Positions 39,713 through 52,478 of a DNA stretch of 64,000 nt are shown here, in pieces. Origin of the DNA: Apostichopus japonicus (lineage: Eukaryota > Echinodermata > Holothuroidea > Aspidochirotida > Stichopodidae). The notes under the pieces are model-generated. The model worked only from the letters and a program-made list of their open reading frames with translations. It made no database searches and was not told the DNA's origin. Both the position numbers and the translations under genes were made by a program. The stretch is from contig NC_092571.1 in NCBI RefSeq assembly GCF_037975245.1, positions 4,111,001 through 4,175,000 on the forward strand. Direction: 5' to 3'. Position 1 is the first letter of the stretch. The number at the start of each line of letters is the position of its first letter.

Positions 39713-41946
39713 TATAAGATATAAGATATAAGAATCTTTATTGGCCATAAAAGGAATTGGAGTTCACTCCATCTCAATATAACATACATAAAACAGTCAA
39801 AAATACATCAAAACATATGAATTATAATAATTATGTTTTACCGGCGTATAATAAGACGTTGTCTTGTAATGTTGATATTGATGTATAGTACATAACACAA
39901 ACACGAAACACAATACAGATTGTACTTGTTTACGTACTGTATAAGATTGTTGTAACAATTTTTAACAGCTACATCAGGTTTGCATTGTATGTGTTACTAG
40001 AGACGTCTTTAATGTTGGTGCTAGTATTTTAATGAATTATTTGAAGTATTGTACATAACACAAATGCAACACACTAACAATACATTTTGTACTTATGTAC
40101 TTCAATAGTTTGAAGTGTTACGTTATAATCATATATAACTGCATTATGCACACATTGTAAGTAGTATCGGTGCTGATTAGGCCTACTTGACGAAAACAAA
40201 ATTAATTGGGTGTCTTACCGCGAATGTCTGTATTAACCCATCAACCACCATTTTGCTTTTTTCTGTTGTCGCCGTTAATATATTTATAAATGGAAAGAGA
40301 ATCCTTGATTTGTAATATATATGCTTCGTTATAACTTTGAGATTCTCAAACTCTACATTTTATTAGACTATATCAATCTTTATTAATTAAGCTGGCAATG
40401 TTCAAACTTCAAAGATCAAGATATGAGCAACTATATATGAAATCTTTTAAATATGTAAATATATGTCGTCTAACCTTTTTCTTAAAGGTAATCATTTCAG
40501 CCCCCAAATATGCTAGAAAGTCAAATACTGGTCACCAATGTTCAACACGCATTTTAAAAGTTGTTACCTACATTGAAACAATTAGTTGTTTATTCTAACA
40601 AACCTCAATGTCTGGGAATCATTTTGAGTTTCAAAACCCTGCAGGAAAATATATTTGGAACAACTAGCCACTTTTAGCTTTCAATTGTGATGACCTTTAA
40701 AAGGCTTAGTGAGAAGAGCATTGAAAGGAAGACATTAAAACAGACATTTAGCTGGCATACTACAACGCCATGAAGGCAAGTAATGTTTCTATTCCAGGTT
40801 TTCAAACCAAGTCACTTAAAGTTCATTGAAATATCTAGACTACTCATTTATGGAAATTCGATGATGACGTCGATTCCTCAGTGTCTGCATAATTGTTTAT
40901 GTTAATCCATTGTTTCGAAAATTATAATTTCAATCACATTTAATCATTTGTCCTTCACAAATTACAGATTTTAAGGGAAGGACCCAGGATTTTAAAATGG
41001 AGGGGTTGTGGTCCTGAGGACGTTGAAGCCGAATCCAATGAAAGGGGGATGTGGGGTCTTCTCCCTCCCCCCCCCCCTCAAAAAAAAACTAGGTGCATAA
41101 TTACGTTTACACGCAAGATTTCGCTAAAACTACATTAAATTTCTGTGGCCATAACAGACACATGTTTTACTGATGACCATTGAAATGATTTTGGAGAGCT
41201 GGCCTGATAAACCGTGTGTTACACTACATATTCCAGCCACTGATCGATAAGATTAGTATAGATGGGGAAACATATGTGGGTCTTTGACTAAAACATTGAT
41301 GAGTGCGACAACCGAGTACGAGAAGATACGAATACGGGCACAAAGATCCGAGTACGCATATATTAAATATGCTTTCTCTGAGTATAAGTATGGGTATAAG
41401 TAAAGTAACCAAACACAGTACAAGAACGAGTACAATAACATATTCCCTTCCACTCGCAATCCAAATAATCAGGGGCAGCGGCGGCAGGGCCCATTCAGTT
41501 TAATAAAAAAAAATGTATTTTTTAACGGGTACATTCGAACAGTAAAATAACGTCATTAGAATTCAAATAAAGAACAGCTCCTCTCATGTTTACTATTTCC
41601 TATTGTAACCAGTTCAATTTTTTATTAGTTGAGTACATACTTCATAAATGGACAACTCATTTCGTGTAATTACGTCTAATTTTAGTCATCAATTGAGTGC
41701 TTGATACGTGTTACCGGAAGCCGATTAACACGCCAAACGTTCGCTGTGAATTCTGGACTGCTCACATAGCGTACACATCTTGTCGTATAGGTTTCAGTAA
41801 TATGAAAGCAAATGCACCACTTGAATTGCATTAATCTCTCTCTATTGTTATTAACTTGTTTCGAATAAGTAAGATGTGGTTCGTCAATGAGTATCGATAA
41901 AGTCCTTTAGTGTGTTACGTGTTACATAACGGGGACTGCTTGGTAT
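39713..41946. other. interior of the inverted repeat, no gene recognised
   Basis: Begins with three GATATAA words and the phrase AGAATCTTTATTGGCC, which resembles the 3' tail of a retroposon. The rest is AT-rich with a C-run at 41069-41078. Small ORFs are not supported. Confidence 0.4.
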
Positions 41947-41954
41947 TCCATGAA

Positions 41955-42780
41955 CATAGGCGTACGAGGCGGGGGGGGGCAGGGGGTAGACTGCCCCCCC
42001 CCCCAAATTTCCAATGGACAAGAAATTCGGGCAAAAGTCCTGAAAAATTCGGGCAGTCTAAGAGGAGAAAAAAATATATATATAAATATGTAGTAGCTTG
42101 CCCGAATCTTTTTCATATTTTTGCCCGAAAATTCGGTGGAGAGCGTTCTGTGTTATTTGTTTTGTGACATTAATATTAATATAGGCCTAATGATTTTCTT
42201 TATTTAGCATCATGATGCCCGAATTTTTCCGTGTAGCACCACCGCAAGCGCAGCTCATCTGGGCTACCACGCTTTTTGCACTATCGCCCAAAATTATTAA
42301 CAGGGAACGCCGCTCACAATCGTGGTGACAAGCATGCATGGAGATTAGCAGTCTCTGAAGTGAAAAAAACCGCAGTAAACATTTTTTTCTAACTAGTCAA
42401 CTGTATATCTGGACATCCCAGACATGAGTGTATATAAGAAACATTTTCTTTTTCATGGATGGTGGGGGGGATTGCCTACAAGCCTAAAAGTACAGGTTTA
42501 TCATATTCTTTGTTATTGCATTTTTTGTTCTTCTAATTTACCAAATTTTGGGGGAAGTGTAAATTTCTAAACGTGAGTTTATAAAATAAAGAATGTTTAG
42601 ATGCAACTTGCAAGGCCTCAGAAGTGCCATTTCCGGCAATCTGAGAGGCATATTTTGCCAAAAAAATTCTTGTACGCTACGCGCCAACTGATGGTGGCGC
42701 TCCGCTTAGATAGTGTCACGGGAAATTTCGGGCACAAAAGTTTCTGCCCCCCCAAACCGAAATGGTCCCGTACGCCTATG
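41955..42780. mobile_element. 826-bp hAT-like non-autonomous element, 8-bp TSD
   Basis: Tips CATAGGCGTACG and CGTACGCCTATG are exact inverted repeats. The flanking octamer TCCATGAA is duplicated exactly (41947-41954 and 42781-42788). Octamer duplications and C-A-type tips fit hAT. The interior has G- and C-runs and repeats GCCCGAA words, and encodes nothing recognisable. Confidence 0.85.
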
Positions 42781-42788
42781 TCCATGAA

Positions 42789-44636
42789 TGGCAGTTTTCT
42801 TCAACTGTTCATTGTTTATCAGAATGTAGTCCATTGACTTGTAAAACAAATAGAATAAAGAACAAGGACTCGGATAACTTTCTTCCGAGATCAAACTAGT
42901 TTTATCCTGAGACGTGTACAACGAACAGATAGACCGAAGAGTTGAAGACATCCCGAAGACCATGTGTAGTATGTGTTCCCTTTCAAGCGGAATGGTGATA
43001 CACACTTGACGATGATCACGCAGTCACAGTCTCGATGTAAAGGGACTGGGGTTGAGAGCGGATCAGACGTTCGGTAGTTTGGTTTTCGTGCCCAGGTTCT
43101 TTCCTGGGTGACTTTTCTTAAAAAATATCCCCGGTATTCAATCATGGGAGAATGATCGACAGATATATTTTGTTGTAACTTGATAAGTCACTTAAATAAT
43201 TAAATAATGAATAAGGCAGAATTTAGTCTTGATATGTTATAATACAAAGAGAACAGAAAACTACGAGCCCAATAATGTTTCTGTAGCTGTTCCAGTATTT
43301 TTCAAGATATGTATCGTAAAATATACTTAATTTCTGGAATATTCGTTTAGGCTAACTTGATGGTGACGTCGGCTCCTCATGGTAGTTCTTATAGTTAATG
43401 TTAATTCGTTGTTTTTGAGGTCAACCAGAATATGTTCGATAAACTTCATATAAGCAACAGAGCACCTTTGGATGGCATTCAACACCATTTGTCCTTAACA
43501 AATTTGTAATAAATTATGAACATGTTATTTGAGACCATATAATCTTAATTTTTCCCATTGAGTTTTGTACTAGTGCAACTGAGAAACTAGTCTGATGGGA
43601 TGTGTACTAAACTAAGAGGTTCAGTCACGTTAACTAGTGAACCTCAATTGTTTATAGGATCTTTCCCCAAAAAACAAACAACAAATTATTAAATGTGCTA
43701 TAGGAATACAACCCTAGCTAGACTGAGAGCAGTGGTTTTTAACGGTCCACGGCATATCAAAGTTAATTTTGTTCCTGAAGTTATCAAAACACAATATGGG
43801 GTATTTTTTATGAATCTCAAACAAAGTTCTTAAGAATCACTCAGTTTCCGAAACTACGGTACCTACTATCCGGTATGAAAATTTTGCTACAACACTGTGG
43901 CTAAGAATGGGGACCATCTCTACACTGGTTTACCTTGGTTTTCTTGCAAAAGTGATATAGATTGAATTCTTTGTTTATTAAAATGTTATCTCATGGTCTT
44001 GCTGGCTTATATGTCTCTGGCATTGCAACGAATATAATGCTTGTTTCAGTGATGTAGGTTGTGTAAATCATTTGAGTGTTAATTAAGTTACTGCAAACCC
44101 TTGTGAACCGCATGACTGTTTAAATATTTTGCTTGGCTAACCACAAATAACCCATTACAATAAAATTGATTCCACCTTCAGAGTGCCAAGAACGGCTCTT
44201 AAGTAATTCGATGGCGCTAGTTTGAAACAGGGTGTTTTTTAATATAAATAATTTTATGGCTCTTAAAGGCATCCGTAGATTCACTGTTAGGAGAATAGCG
44301 CCTCATCAGGCCACTTATTCAGTGGACGGTGGCTGCAAGCATGCCGGTCGCAGAGAGTGTCCCCACCTCTGGCCAAAGGCAAGGATTCACGCACACCACC
44401 TAGTACGCTTCTGGTCGATTTGACCGACCCTCTGCGCATCCTCCCGGGTTCTTTTGCGACAACAAGGGAGACATGGTACGGGATCCTAGGCCACAAAAAC
44501 CACCATCCCACAGCCAGAGGTATTATCGCCTCAGGCCTGTCTTTGAACCCTAGCCACGATTTACACGACCGACGAGGAATGAGTCTTTCGTCACCCTCTT
44601 AACAGCATCGGCCATCACATCAGCTAGTAAATTATA
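42789..44636. other. no gene recognised; GC-rich block at 44270-44600
   Basis: AT-rich until about 44270. Then a GC-rich ~330 bp block, open in frames on both strands, ends at the LINE target site. It is out of keeping with its surroundings and could be the 3' UTR of an old retroposon. I cannot assign it. Confidence 0.35.
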
Positions 44637-44784
44637 TGGTTGAATTAATTTTCTTTCAGTTTATTCACATTTTCACTTTACAAACCTACTAGAAAGCAAT
44701 AAATACAGGATTAAACAAAGAAAGGAAAGAATTACTTATGATTACAAGCTAAGAAAAGGGAATAAGTTAATCTACACTCTTACA

Positions 44785-46923
44785 CTACGGTAACTTAATT
44801 TGTACTACCCCCCGTACCATTTCACAGAACGACGAACCATGAATCCACGTTTTCATAAATTTGATTTCTGACCATCTTCTAAAATCAATTTCAATGCGTT
44901 CTTGTATATCTCTTTTAAACAATTTGACCACCTCCTTTTCATCAATAATTCTCTTATCAAAAACCAGCCGACACCTTCTATTCCAAACTATCTTTTTAAC
45001 AATACTAAAAATTAAACAAGTCTTTCCCATGTTAACCTATGTATTCCAGGGTTAGGACTACCACGTAAAAATACATCGCAAGTGAGTAACACATTCCTAC
45101 CAACTACTCTTTTGAAAAATGTATCAACCCAGGATATAACTCTCGATATATGTGGACACTCCCAAAACATATGTCGAATAGTCTCTGGATTCTTGCAAAA
45201 CGAACAGAGACCATCCCCAATCCCCCACCTGTGCAGTTTCTCTGCCGTGCACATTGCCTCGTGAGTAATTCTCCAATTTAAAACTACATAAAATGGGGAG
45301 AAACGCCATTTTCCAAATGCTGTCCCAGTCGCAAGATGGATCATTGCTTTGAACCCTAGGTATAACCGTTTCATTGTCCAAAATACTAACCAGTTCCCTG
45401 GTACTAGAAATCTTTACAAACGTAGGGTCTATCGAGTGCATAAACTGGATAATTGAGATCGCATTACTGTACGACTTTGTTGTGTCATAACAATTAGGAA
45501 CCGAATTCGACCACAGATGGGGGTACAACCGCCGAAGCTTAACAGACAAAAAATACCTAGCAAAAAGATAGTTACACGAGTCTAACTCGCTACGACAGAG
45601 AAACGGAAGTAAATGTTTCACATATAAAGCTTTCATCTTAAACTCGAAATGATCCAAACCCAACCCTCCGAACCTATAGTTTAACGAAACGACCTTCCGT
45701 GCCACTAATTCGGTCTTTCCTTCCCATAAAAACTTGAAACATAATTGATTCACCTTTGCAACAAAGTCCCTACTTGGACAAAAACCAGGAGCAAGGTAAT
45801 AGAACAAAGGGAATAAACAAATATTAATAACGGCAACCTTTCCGAGCAAAGTAAGATACCGTTTGTCCCACGCTTCAATCTTAGACTTCATCTTATCTAG
45901 TTGTTTCTCCCAATTACTACGAACACTCTCCTGTGACCCAAAACAAACGCCACAAATTGTTATTCCGAGTTCCCCCCAATTGATGTTCCCTCTAAGTTTA
46001 CGCCCAACAAAACCCCCTAACTTCAAACCTTTAGTCTTACTTAGATTTAGTGAGGCCCCAGTAGCTAGCTTGAACCTTTCAAATGCTCGAAAATACTCAA
46101 TTATATCGGTCTGACTTGTTGCGACACAAGTCACGTCGTCTGCGTATTGCAAACATTTTACAGATTTCCCTTTTCCTCCAGGTATGTAAAGACCTCGGAT
46201 ATCCCGTGACTTCTCAATGTATCTAGCTAACGGTTCAATAAATAAAACATACAAGGCTGGGGACAGAGGACAGCCTTGACGAACTCCCCGATGAATGAAT
46301 ATATCATCTGTGAAACTACCGTTTACATTGACCAGACTTTTGATATTTGTGTACAGAACTTTGACCCATTGACGAAACGTAGTTCCAAATTTCATTTTTA
46401 ATAAAACTTTAAACATAAAATCCCAATTGACTTTGTCAAAAGCCTTGTGCTGATCTACAGATATTAGAGCACATGGATTACCTTTCATATTAGAATACTC
46501 AATAATATCGCGAACCGTGGCCAAAGTAGTATGAATGCTACGGCCAGGCACAGAACACGTTTGAAAATCATTAACAATTGTAGACATAACTGTAGACAAT
46601 CTTGCTTGCAAAGTCTTCGCTAACAGCTTATAATCAGTATTTAAAAGACTAATTGGTCTACGATTGCCTGGGTCCAAAGGATCACCATCTTTCTTAAGCA
46701 AACTTATAATAGCAGTTCTCTGCGACTCAGTAAGAGACCGTCACTGAAAACATCTAAAAATCTTTTCCAACTAAGTCAAAGAAAGTAACATAAAATTCAC
46801 AGGGGAGCCCATCGCTTCCCGGGGACTTGCCGTAGGCCATAGAAACTAGGACCTTCTTAATCTCGGTTAGCTCAAGAGGCCTTTCTAACGTTTCACACTC
46901 TTCCTTAGATAAAGCGTTTTTAA
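44785..46923 (-). pseudogene. LINE ORF2, reverse transcriptase and C-terminal part
   Basis: From the E3 junction the frame reads NALSKEECETLERP, KSPGSDGLPCEFY (RT motif 0/1) and then shifts near 46750. The main block (45124-46701) holds NRRPISLLNTDYKLLAK, SVDQHKAFDKVNWDF (motif A, catalytic Asp), RQGCPLSPALY (motif B) and QYADDV (motif C, both Asp). A second shift near 45300 leads to CSFCKN and HMFWECPHI, the Cys/His knuckle usual at L1 ORF2 C-termini. A third near 45020 leads to the stop at 44785. The catalytic residues survive, so decay is recent. Confidence 0.85.
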
Positions 46924-46924
46924 C

Positions 46925-47540
46925 CCAGGAGAAAATTCCTGTTAATACCTGTTACAATTTCAATTGGTTTTAACCGGAACCAACAGGGACTAACAGGTAC
47001 CTGTTAACGACAATTGGTTTTAACAGGTATTGTGACCAAAACCAGTTTATACCAGTTAATTGCCTGTTGCAACAGGTAAATTACCTGTAAGCTGTAACAG
47101 GTACCAATTGGTTTTAACAGGTACCTGTTAAACCAGTTGCTTTCAACAGGTAAAATACCTGTTGAAAACAACTGGTTTAACAGGTACCTGTTGAAAACAA
47201 CTGGTTGAACAGGTACCTGTTGAAAACAACTGGTTGAACAGGTACCTGTTGAAAACAACTGGTTGAACAGGTACCTGTTGAAAACAACTGGTTGAACAGG
47301 TACCTGTTGAAAACAACTGGTTTAACAGGTACCTGTTGAAAACAACTGGTTTAACAGGTACCTGTTGAAAACAACTGGTTTAACAGGTACCTGTTGAAAA
47401 CAACTGGTTTAACAGGTACCTGTTGAAAACAACTGGTTTAACAGGTACCTGTTGAAAACAACTGGTTTAACAGGTACCTGTTGAAAACAACTGGTTTAAC
47501 AGGTACCTGTTACACCAGTTGCATTCAACAGGTACCAGTT
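46925..47540. repeat. E3 left terminal array, 29-bp unit
   Basis: From about 47157 to 47510 some twelve near-identical 29-bp units follow head to tail. Each contains the perfect palindrome AACAGGTACCTGTT plus GAAAACAACTGG. The outer 230 bp are more diverged. The ORF on the minus strand is a repeat translation. Confidence 0.9.
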
Positions 47541-49274
47541 GGTTCAAATTTCTGTCTCCACTTTAAGGCACATAATGGTGGATCACCGTTGTCAGGGAAG
47601 GTTTATGAGGGGAGGGGGGCTTGAAAATTTTTGTTTCTCAAAAAGGGCTTATATGCAAAATGATGCAATTATTTCCTTTTTTTTGCTCCCTTCGTTTTTT
47701 TTTCACCGTCGGACATCACGTCCCCAATTTTTTTTTGTGGAGGTACTCTTTCCCCTGCCCCCCTCCCCCTTCCCCACCCTCGCTGGCTTTGCCACTGCAA
47801 AGATGTGGTATAGCATATGTCTGATCACTGAATTGTTTATTCTATTTGGTACATTAAGGTAAAATGAAAAATTCACATATTAAATTTATGAGAGAGTTCT
47901 TCCAGATAGTATATGAATACGTAGCATACACATACATCAAAAGATTGAGACGAGCTCGCATCTATATTTAGATCAGTGATTCATAGTCTAAGAAAGTAAG
48001 ACGCATATTGCCAAGTCAAGATCAAGATAAAAATAATTAATGTTTAAATTGTATTATGATTTAATCCTTTCTTATTTACTATTGTTTTAAATTTTTGATA
48101 TCAATTAATGATATTTGTAATTTTCAGTGACATAAAACTCTCAAATCGGGGCCAAAGACAATTTTTTTAATTTTTTCAATAATCACATTTTGTACGAGGT
48201 TGAACTTTGACTTCAACACTATATTCAATTTCGAAACCGAGGAGCAACGGCAACTTGCATTGCACAGCGTTAGCATTGCTTGGCATGGTTTAATACGATC
48301 ACTCTAAGCAACTTTCAACTGTTAATCACCCAAGAAGATCTATAGAAGAATGGAAGTATTAACCGCCACCATCGGCCTACCTGTTGTTCCTTAAACTTGG
48401 AGGTAAAACTAACGTTAATTGTTAGGCCACTGGCACTTGTGACCGTTGTTAGGCTAGCGTTTCGCAATACACAAGGCAATTACAGTGAGTAGCCTAGGTT
48501 TTCTATTGAGTACTGCAGTGCATTCTCAACAATAAACTGTGCATTCTAAACACCAATTAACAATGTGTTATGTGTGTATTGGGCTAGATTGAACAGTCGC
48601 ACATAATCTTCTAATTTATTTCCAAACAAATGCTGGGACTGAGTTTCAATAGTGTAGTTTACTTGAAGCTTAGGTCTACGCTCATTTGGTAAAGATGTCT
48701 TGAATTTCCCATGTGAATCTAAATGGGTAGGCTATGTGATATTGAATAAAACAAGGCTAGACCTTCAAACTTACTGTTACAGTAGGCTGAACAAATTATG
48801 TTGGCTAGTCACCGGTATTATATACTTTAGTACTAGGGCCTACTACTAGTAAGACTAAAAAAACGACTGAAAGACAACTGACTTAGTGTGACAAAGAACT
48901 GTTTCTACTTTCTTCTCTAGCCTAGGTCTAAATAAGACTTGTTAAGTGAGCAAGCAAAATAACAACTTAAAACAATTAGGCCTATAAATAAGTTGGCTCA
49001 GTGCATTTGTGTTTCTAAAATCTTGTATTTTTAGATCTTAAAAACAAACAAAGATTTAGCCCATGTTTTATTATCTCTGTAGTCTGGGCATTGATTCTGG
49101 TTGCAATGATGACACTCTGGTTCAGATGTTTAGCTTCATACAGTCTGCTTCAGACTTTGGGAATCTTTTTTTCAGACTATTGTGGAAGCAAATCTCACAT
49201 CACTTTGTGGTGACAACTTTATTTCATTTTTTTCAAATGATGGCTACTGCTGCTTTGCTATTTCCTTTTTCCAG
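47541..49274. other. E3 interior upstream of exon-like blocks
   Basis: Contains a pyrimidine-rich stretch (47670-47790) and TAGGCCTA words. A first exon and promoter for the E3 gene may lie near 48250-48420, but no reading frame there is convincing. Confidence 0.35.
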
Positions 49275-50670
49275 GAAGAATTGAAAAACCAAATATCCAG
49301 GTGAGGTTTCCTGTGATGTACGACACCAGTGTGGAGGCAACAACAGAAGAGGAGAACGTATATGGCTTAAAGACATAATGGTGTAAGATAATATTAAGAG
49401 TTTATCCAAGAGTCCAAAAAGCAAAGGAACAAGTGCCATAGAGAAAAAAGATGGAAGGGTGAGTTTAACTATTGTACCCAAATGTGTAATGATATTATTT
49501 AGATACTTTTCATAACCTGTTTATATATAATATATAAATACATCATTTACGTACAAGCGTCATAAGTTTGGCCAATTTTTTACTGATTTGGGATAATTAT
49601 AAACATGGTTATCAAGCTTTGAAAAATAACTTGGTGTTATAGTGCAAAGCTAGTAATTATTTGGTAAGCTGCTATTCCTGGCTTATAACTTGAGGGACCT
49701 TGATTTAAATGTTTACCTCCCAATATGTTGATATAAAATTTTAATGTTAATGTATGTTTATGATAATGTGAGTTATCATGTGCTATATCTGTATATATGC
49801 TTACAGGTATATCATATTTTCTGTTCACAGGTCAATATTGGTGCAGATTTTGGGCTTCCTGAAGACAAGTGGGAGGCCATTTGTAGTTAAGTATGTTCGT
49901 GAAGACTTTACTGGTGTTGATTTGGGGTACCAACACTTTGAAAACGAAAGTCGTTGGGAATGCTTGCACAAGATTCAACAGTGACAGAGATGCAAAACCG
50001 CTGTTGTCTCCCGTGAAGGTTAATGCTATGGAAGGTTAGTCATTATGAAAAGCTTTCAAACAAGTTACCATTTATATTACAAGCTCATGACTTAGTACAC
50101 AAGTGTACAATATAATTGACTAAATAAGCTGTTTTTCAGGAGTAAGTATTTTTTTAACACTGACAGAACTATTTATCAGTAGGATTATGCATTCCAGTAT
50201 CATGAGTTAACGACTGATATCATTTTGATTGGTTCTTAATTGCCTTTGAGTTCTGACAGAAAGCCTACAATCAAACTACCATAGTGGTGTAGTTTTTCCA
50301 ACCAAAAGATTGAGCAAACCCAAATTCTAAACCAAAAGAATGTTCTTGGTTAGACTGTTATTGCTAGTCCATTCAGGTTGGATACCAACAGAGATAAATA
50401 TCGTGAGACATTCTAAACCATAGGAAAGTTTGACCTTAACTTTCCATGAAAGCACTCATCTAGCAATGCAAGAGAGTTTGTTAAGTTTTAGGACCACACT
50501 GTTAGTGTTAATCATGATAAGTCAATTCTTAAGTGTTCATACGCTTTGTTTCTTGCAGCACAATTCGTGGAACGTTTGAAAGAAAGCTGCAGTTTACTGA
50601 GGAAGTTGCAAGGTTCAGAAAATACATATCCGAGAAGCTGACGTCAATCGTAAAACAAAGAAGGCCTTAA
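49275..50670 (+). pseudogene. spliced gene in E3, decayed; BEN-like resemblance tentative
   Basis: Three exon-like blocks have good splice sites: 49275-49458, 49831-50034 and 50559-50670 (ends in TAA). Readable pieces are PNIQVRFPVMYDTSVEATTE, SLSKSPKSKGTSAIEKKDG, then KTKVVGNACTRFNSDRDAKP followed by LLSPVKVNAM, and last GTFERKLQFTEEVARFRKYI followed by SEKL. Frame changes are needed inside blocks 1 and 2 and between 2 and 3, so the gene is broken. KPLLSPVKVNAM followed by a basic helix recalls the C-terminal half of BEN domains, a DNA-binding fold, but this is weak. Upstream exons were not found. Confidence 0.4.
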
Positions 50671-51799
50671 AACATTAGTATCATATTATTTTTTTTCAAT
50701 GGTTATTGCTTACCATTAAACAGTCTTTAGTTTTATTCAAACTGACAGCATATTGCTGTCACTGACAAGTTAACTTTTCAGAGGAATTTTTCCAGACAGT
50801 TCTTTTTTCAAAGTAGGATTAAACCCATATTTATTATTATGTTTTAAACAGTTATTGTTGCCATTATATGGTATTTAGTTTTTTAATTAAATTCAGGAAA
50901 TGGAAAGTATGTTGCTGTCAATTACAACTTAAGTTTTCAATGGAGATCTTCTGGACAGTTTTTTTCTTGAAAGTGGCTTAACCATGACTATTATAGACTG
51001 ATGTTGACTTTTACTTGGCAAAGTCATCTTTCCACTTTTGCCTTATTTTTCTTAAAGAACTAACATTTCTAGTAATCAGTATGTACAAATGCCATTAAAC
51101 AGTATTCAGATTTTTATTCAAACTCCAGAATAGACAGTATATTGTCGTCACATATGTGTTCAGTATAAATATGCATTACAAATACATGCTTTGTAGGTAA
51201 ATATTGTTTTTTAAGATCTGATTGGTAGCCAATTTAAGAATGAATTCCTTTCAAAAGGTTACTGTCTGACTAGCTATTATTATTGTCTGCCTAGCATGCA
51301 GAATTGCAGACTACATACTTTGGTAATGCTAACTCTTGAATAACTTTTATATATTCAGCTGTAACTTTTATTTTGATATAATGATTGATAAAAATTAACC
51401 TTTATATTGTTTTAACAGATAGAGTTTCCTTTCTTAATTGCCACAGCAATACATGAAATCATTGTTTTAATGAACATATTTAGTTGGTATTTCATAATAT
51501 ATGTAAGTTTTTAATGTGTAATATGAAAGCGTTTACTTCAGAAGTTTGCTTTCTTGTTAGACTCCAAATTTATGTTTTCTTTTTCATTGCCCTCAACTTT
51601 GCATTATTGTGCAGTACTATACTTTTGTCATTCATGTTTGATCCATTAACTTGTCTTAACTTTGTTGGAATAAAATGATATTTTCAGATTTTTGTTAACA
51701 GTGATTTTTACTCCATCTGCTGGAAGTTCTCCCTCGCCTTAACTTGCTTGTTAAGTGTTAGACCTACATCATGTGCAACTGTAAAGAGTAATTTTAACC
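50671..51799. other. 3' flank of the E3 gene
   Basis: AT-rich. Four diverged repeats of a block with CCATTAAACAGT and TTTTATTCAAACT words (about 50700-51150) are present. No further exon is seen. Confidence 0.4.
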
Positions 51800-52470
51800 T
51801 GTTGAAATTCATCGCCACCTGTTTTCACCAGATAACTTGTTGAAAACAATTGAACCTGTGGAAAATCCTACTGTTATAACCAGCTTAAAACCTTCCATAC
51901 ATGTTCTTACCTGTTCAAACGTTTTCAATACCAGTAAAGACATGTTGAAAACAGAACCAGTTAAAACCTGTTACCCCTGTTGAAAACAGTTGAAACCAGT
52001 TCATACAGTATGTTATTACCAGTTAATAGCTGTTGCGCCTGTTGAAAACAGTTGAAACCTGTTATTACCAGTTAATACCTGTTCATGCCAGTTAAAAGCT
52101 GTTGTGCCTGTTGAAACTTGTTGAGAACAGTTGAAACCGGTTAATACCAGTTAAAAACTGTTATGCCGGTTGAAAACAGTTGAAACCTGTTATTACCAGT
52201 TAATACCTCTTAATACCAGCTAAAGCTGTTGTGCCTGTTGAAACCTGTTGAAAACAGTTGAAACCTGTTAATACCAGCTAATATCTGTTAATACCAGTTA
52301 AAAACTGTTATGCCTGTGAAAACAGTTGAAACCTGTTAATACCAGTTAATACCTGTCAATACCAGTTAACACCCGTAAATACCATTTAATACCTGTTATT
52401 ACCTGTCACCAAATACCAGTTGCAACAGGTACCTGTTAAAACCAGTTCAACAGGTATTAACTGGAATTTT
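51800..52470. repeat. E3 right terminal array, diverged
   Basis: Dozens of ACCTGTT, ACCAGTTAA and GTTGAAAACAG words with irregular 20-30 bp spacing. Same vocabulary as the left array but much less homogeneous. Confidence 0.85.
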
Positions 52471-52478
52471 CACCTGGG

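Larger units (their letters stand above)
46924..52478. mobile_element. E3: 5.55 kb unit with AACAGGTACCTGTT terminal arrays, inserted in LINE ORF2
   Basis: Tips CCCAGGAGAAAATTCC and, inverted at the right, CCCAGGTGAAAATTCC. The flank AA (or AAC) is repeated at 46922 and 52479. Removing the unit and one flank copy restores the LINE frame: endonuclease-side DCV joins KNALSKEE without loss. So this is a clean transposition with a 2-3 bp duplication. Both ends are long arrays of ACCTGTT/AACAGGT/ACCAGTT words. A spliced plus-strand gene lies inside. No transposase is recognised. Tips differ from E1 and E2, but the plan is the same. Confidence 0.8.
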
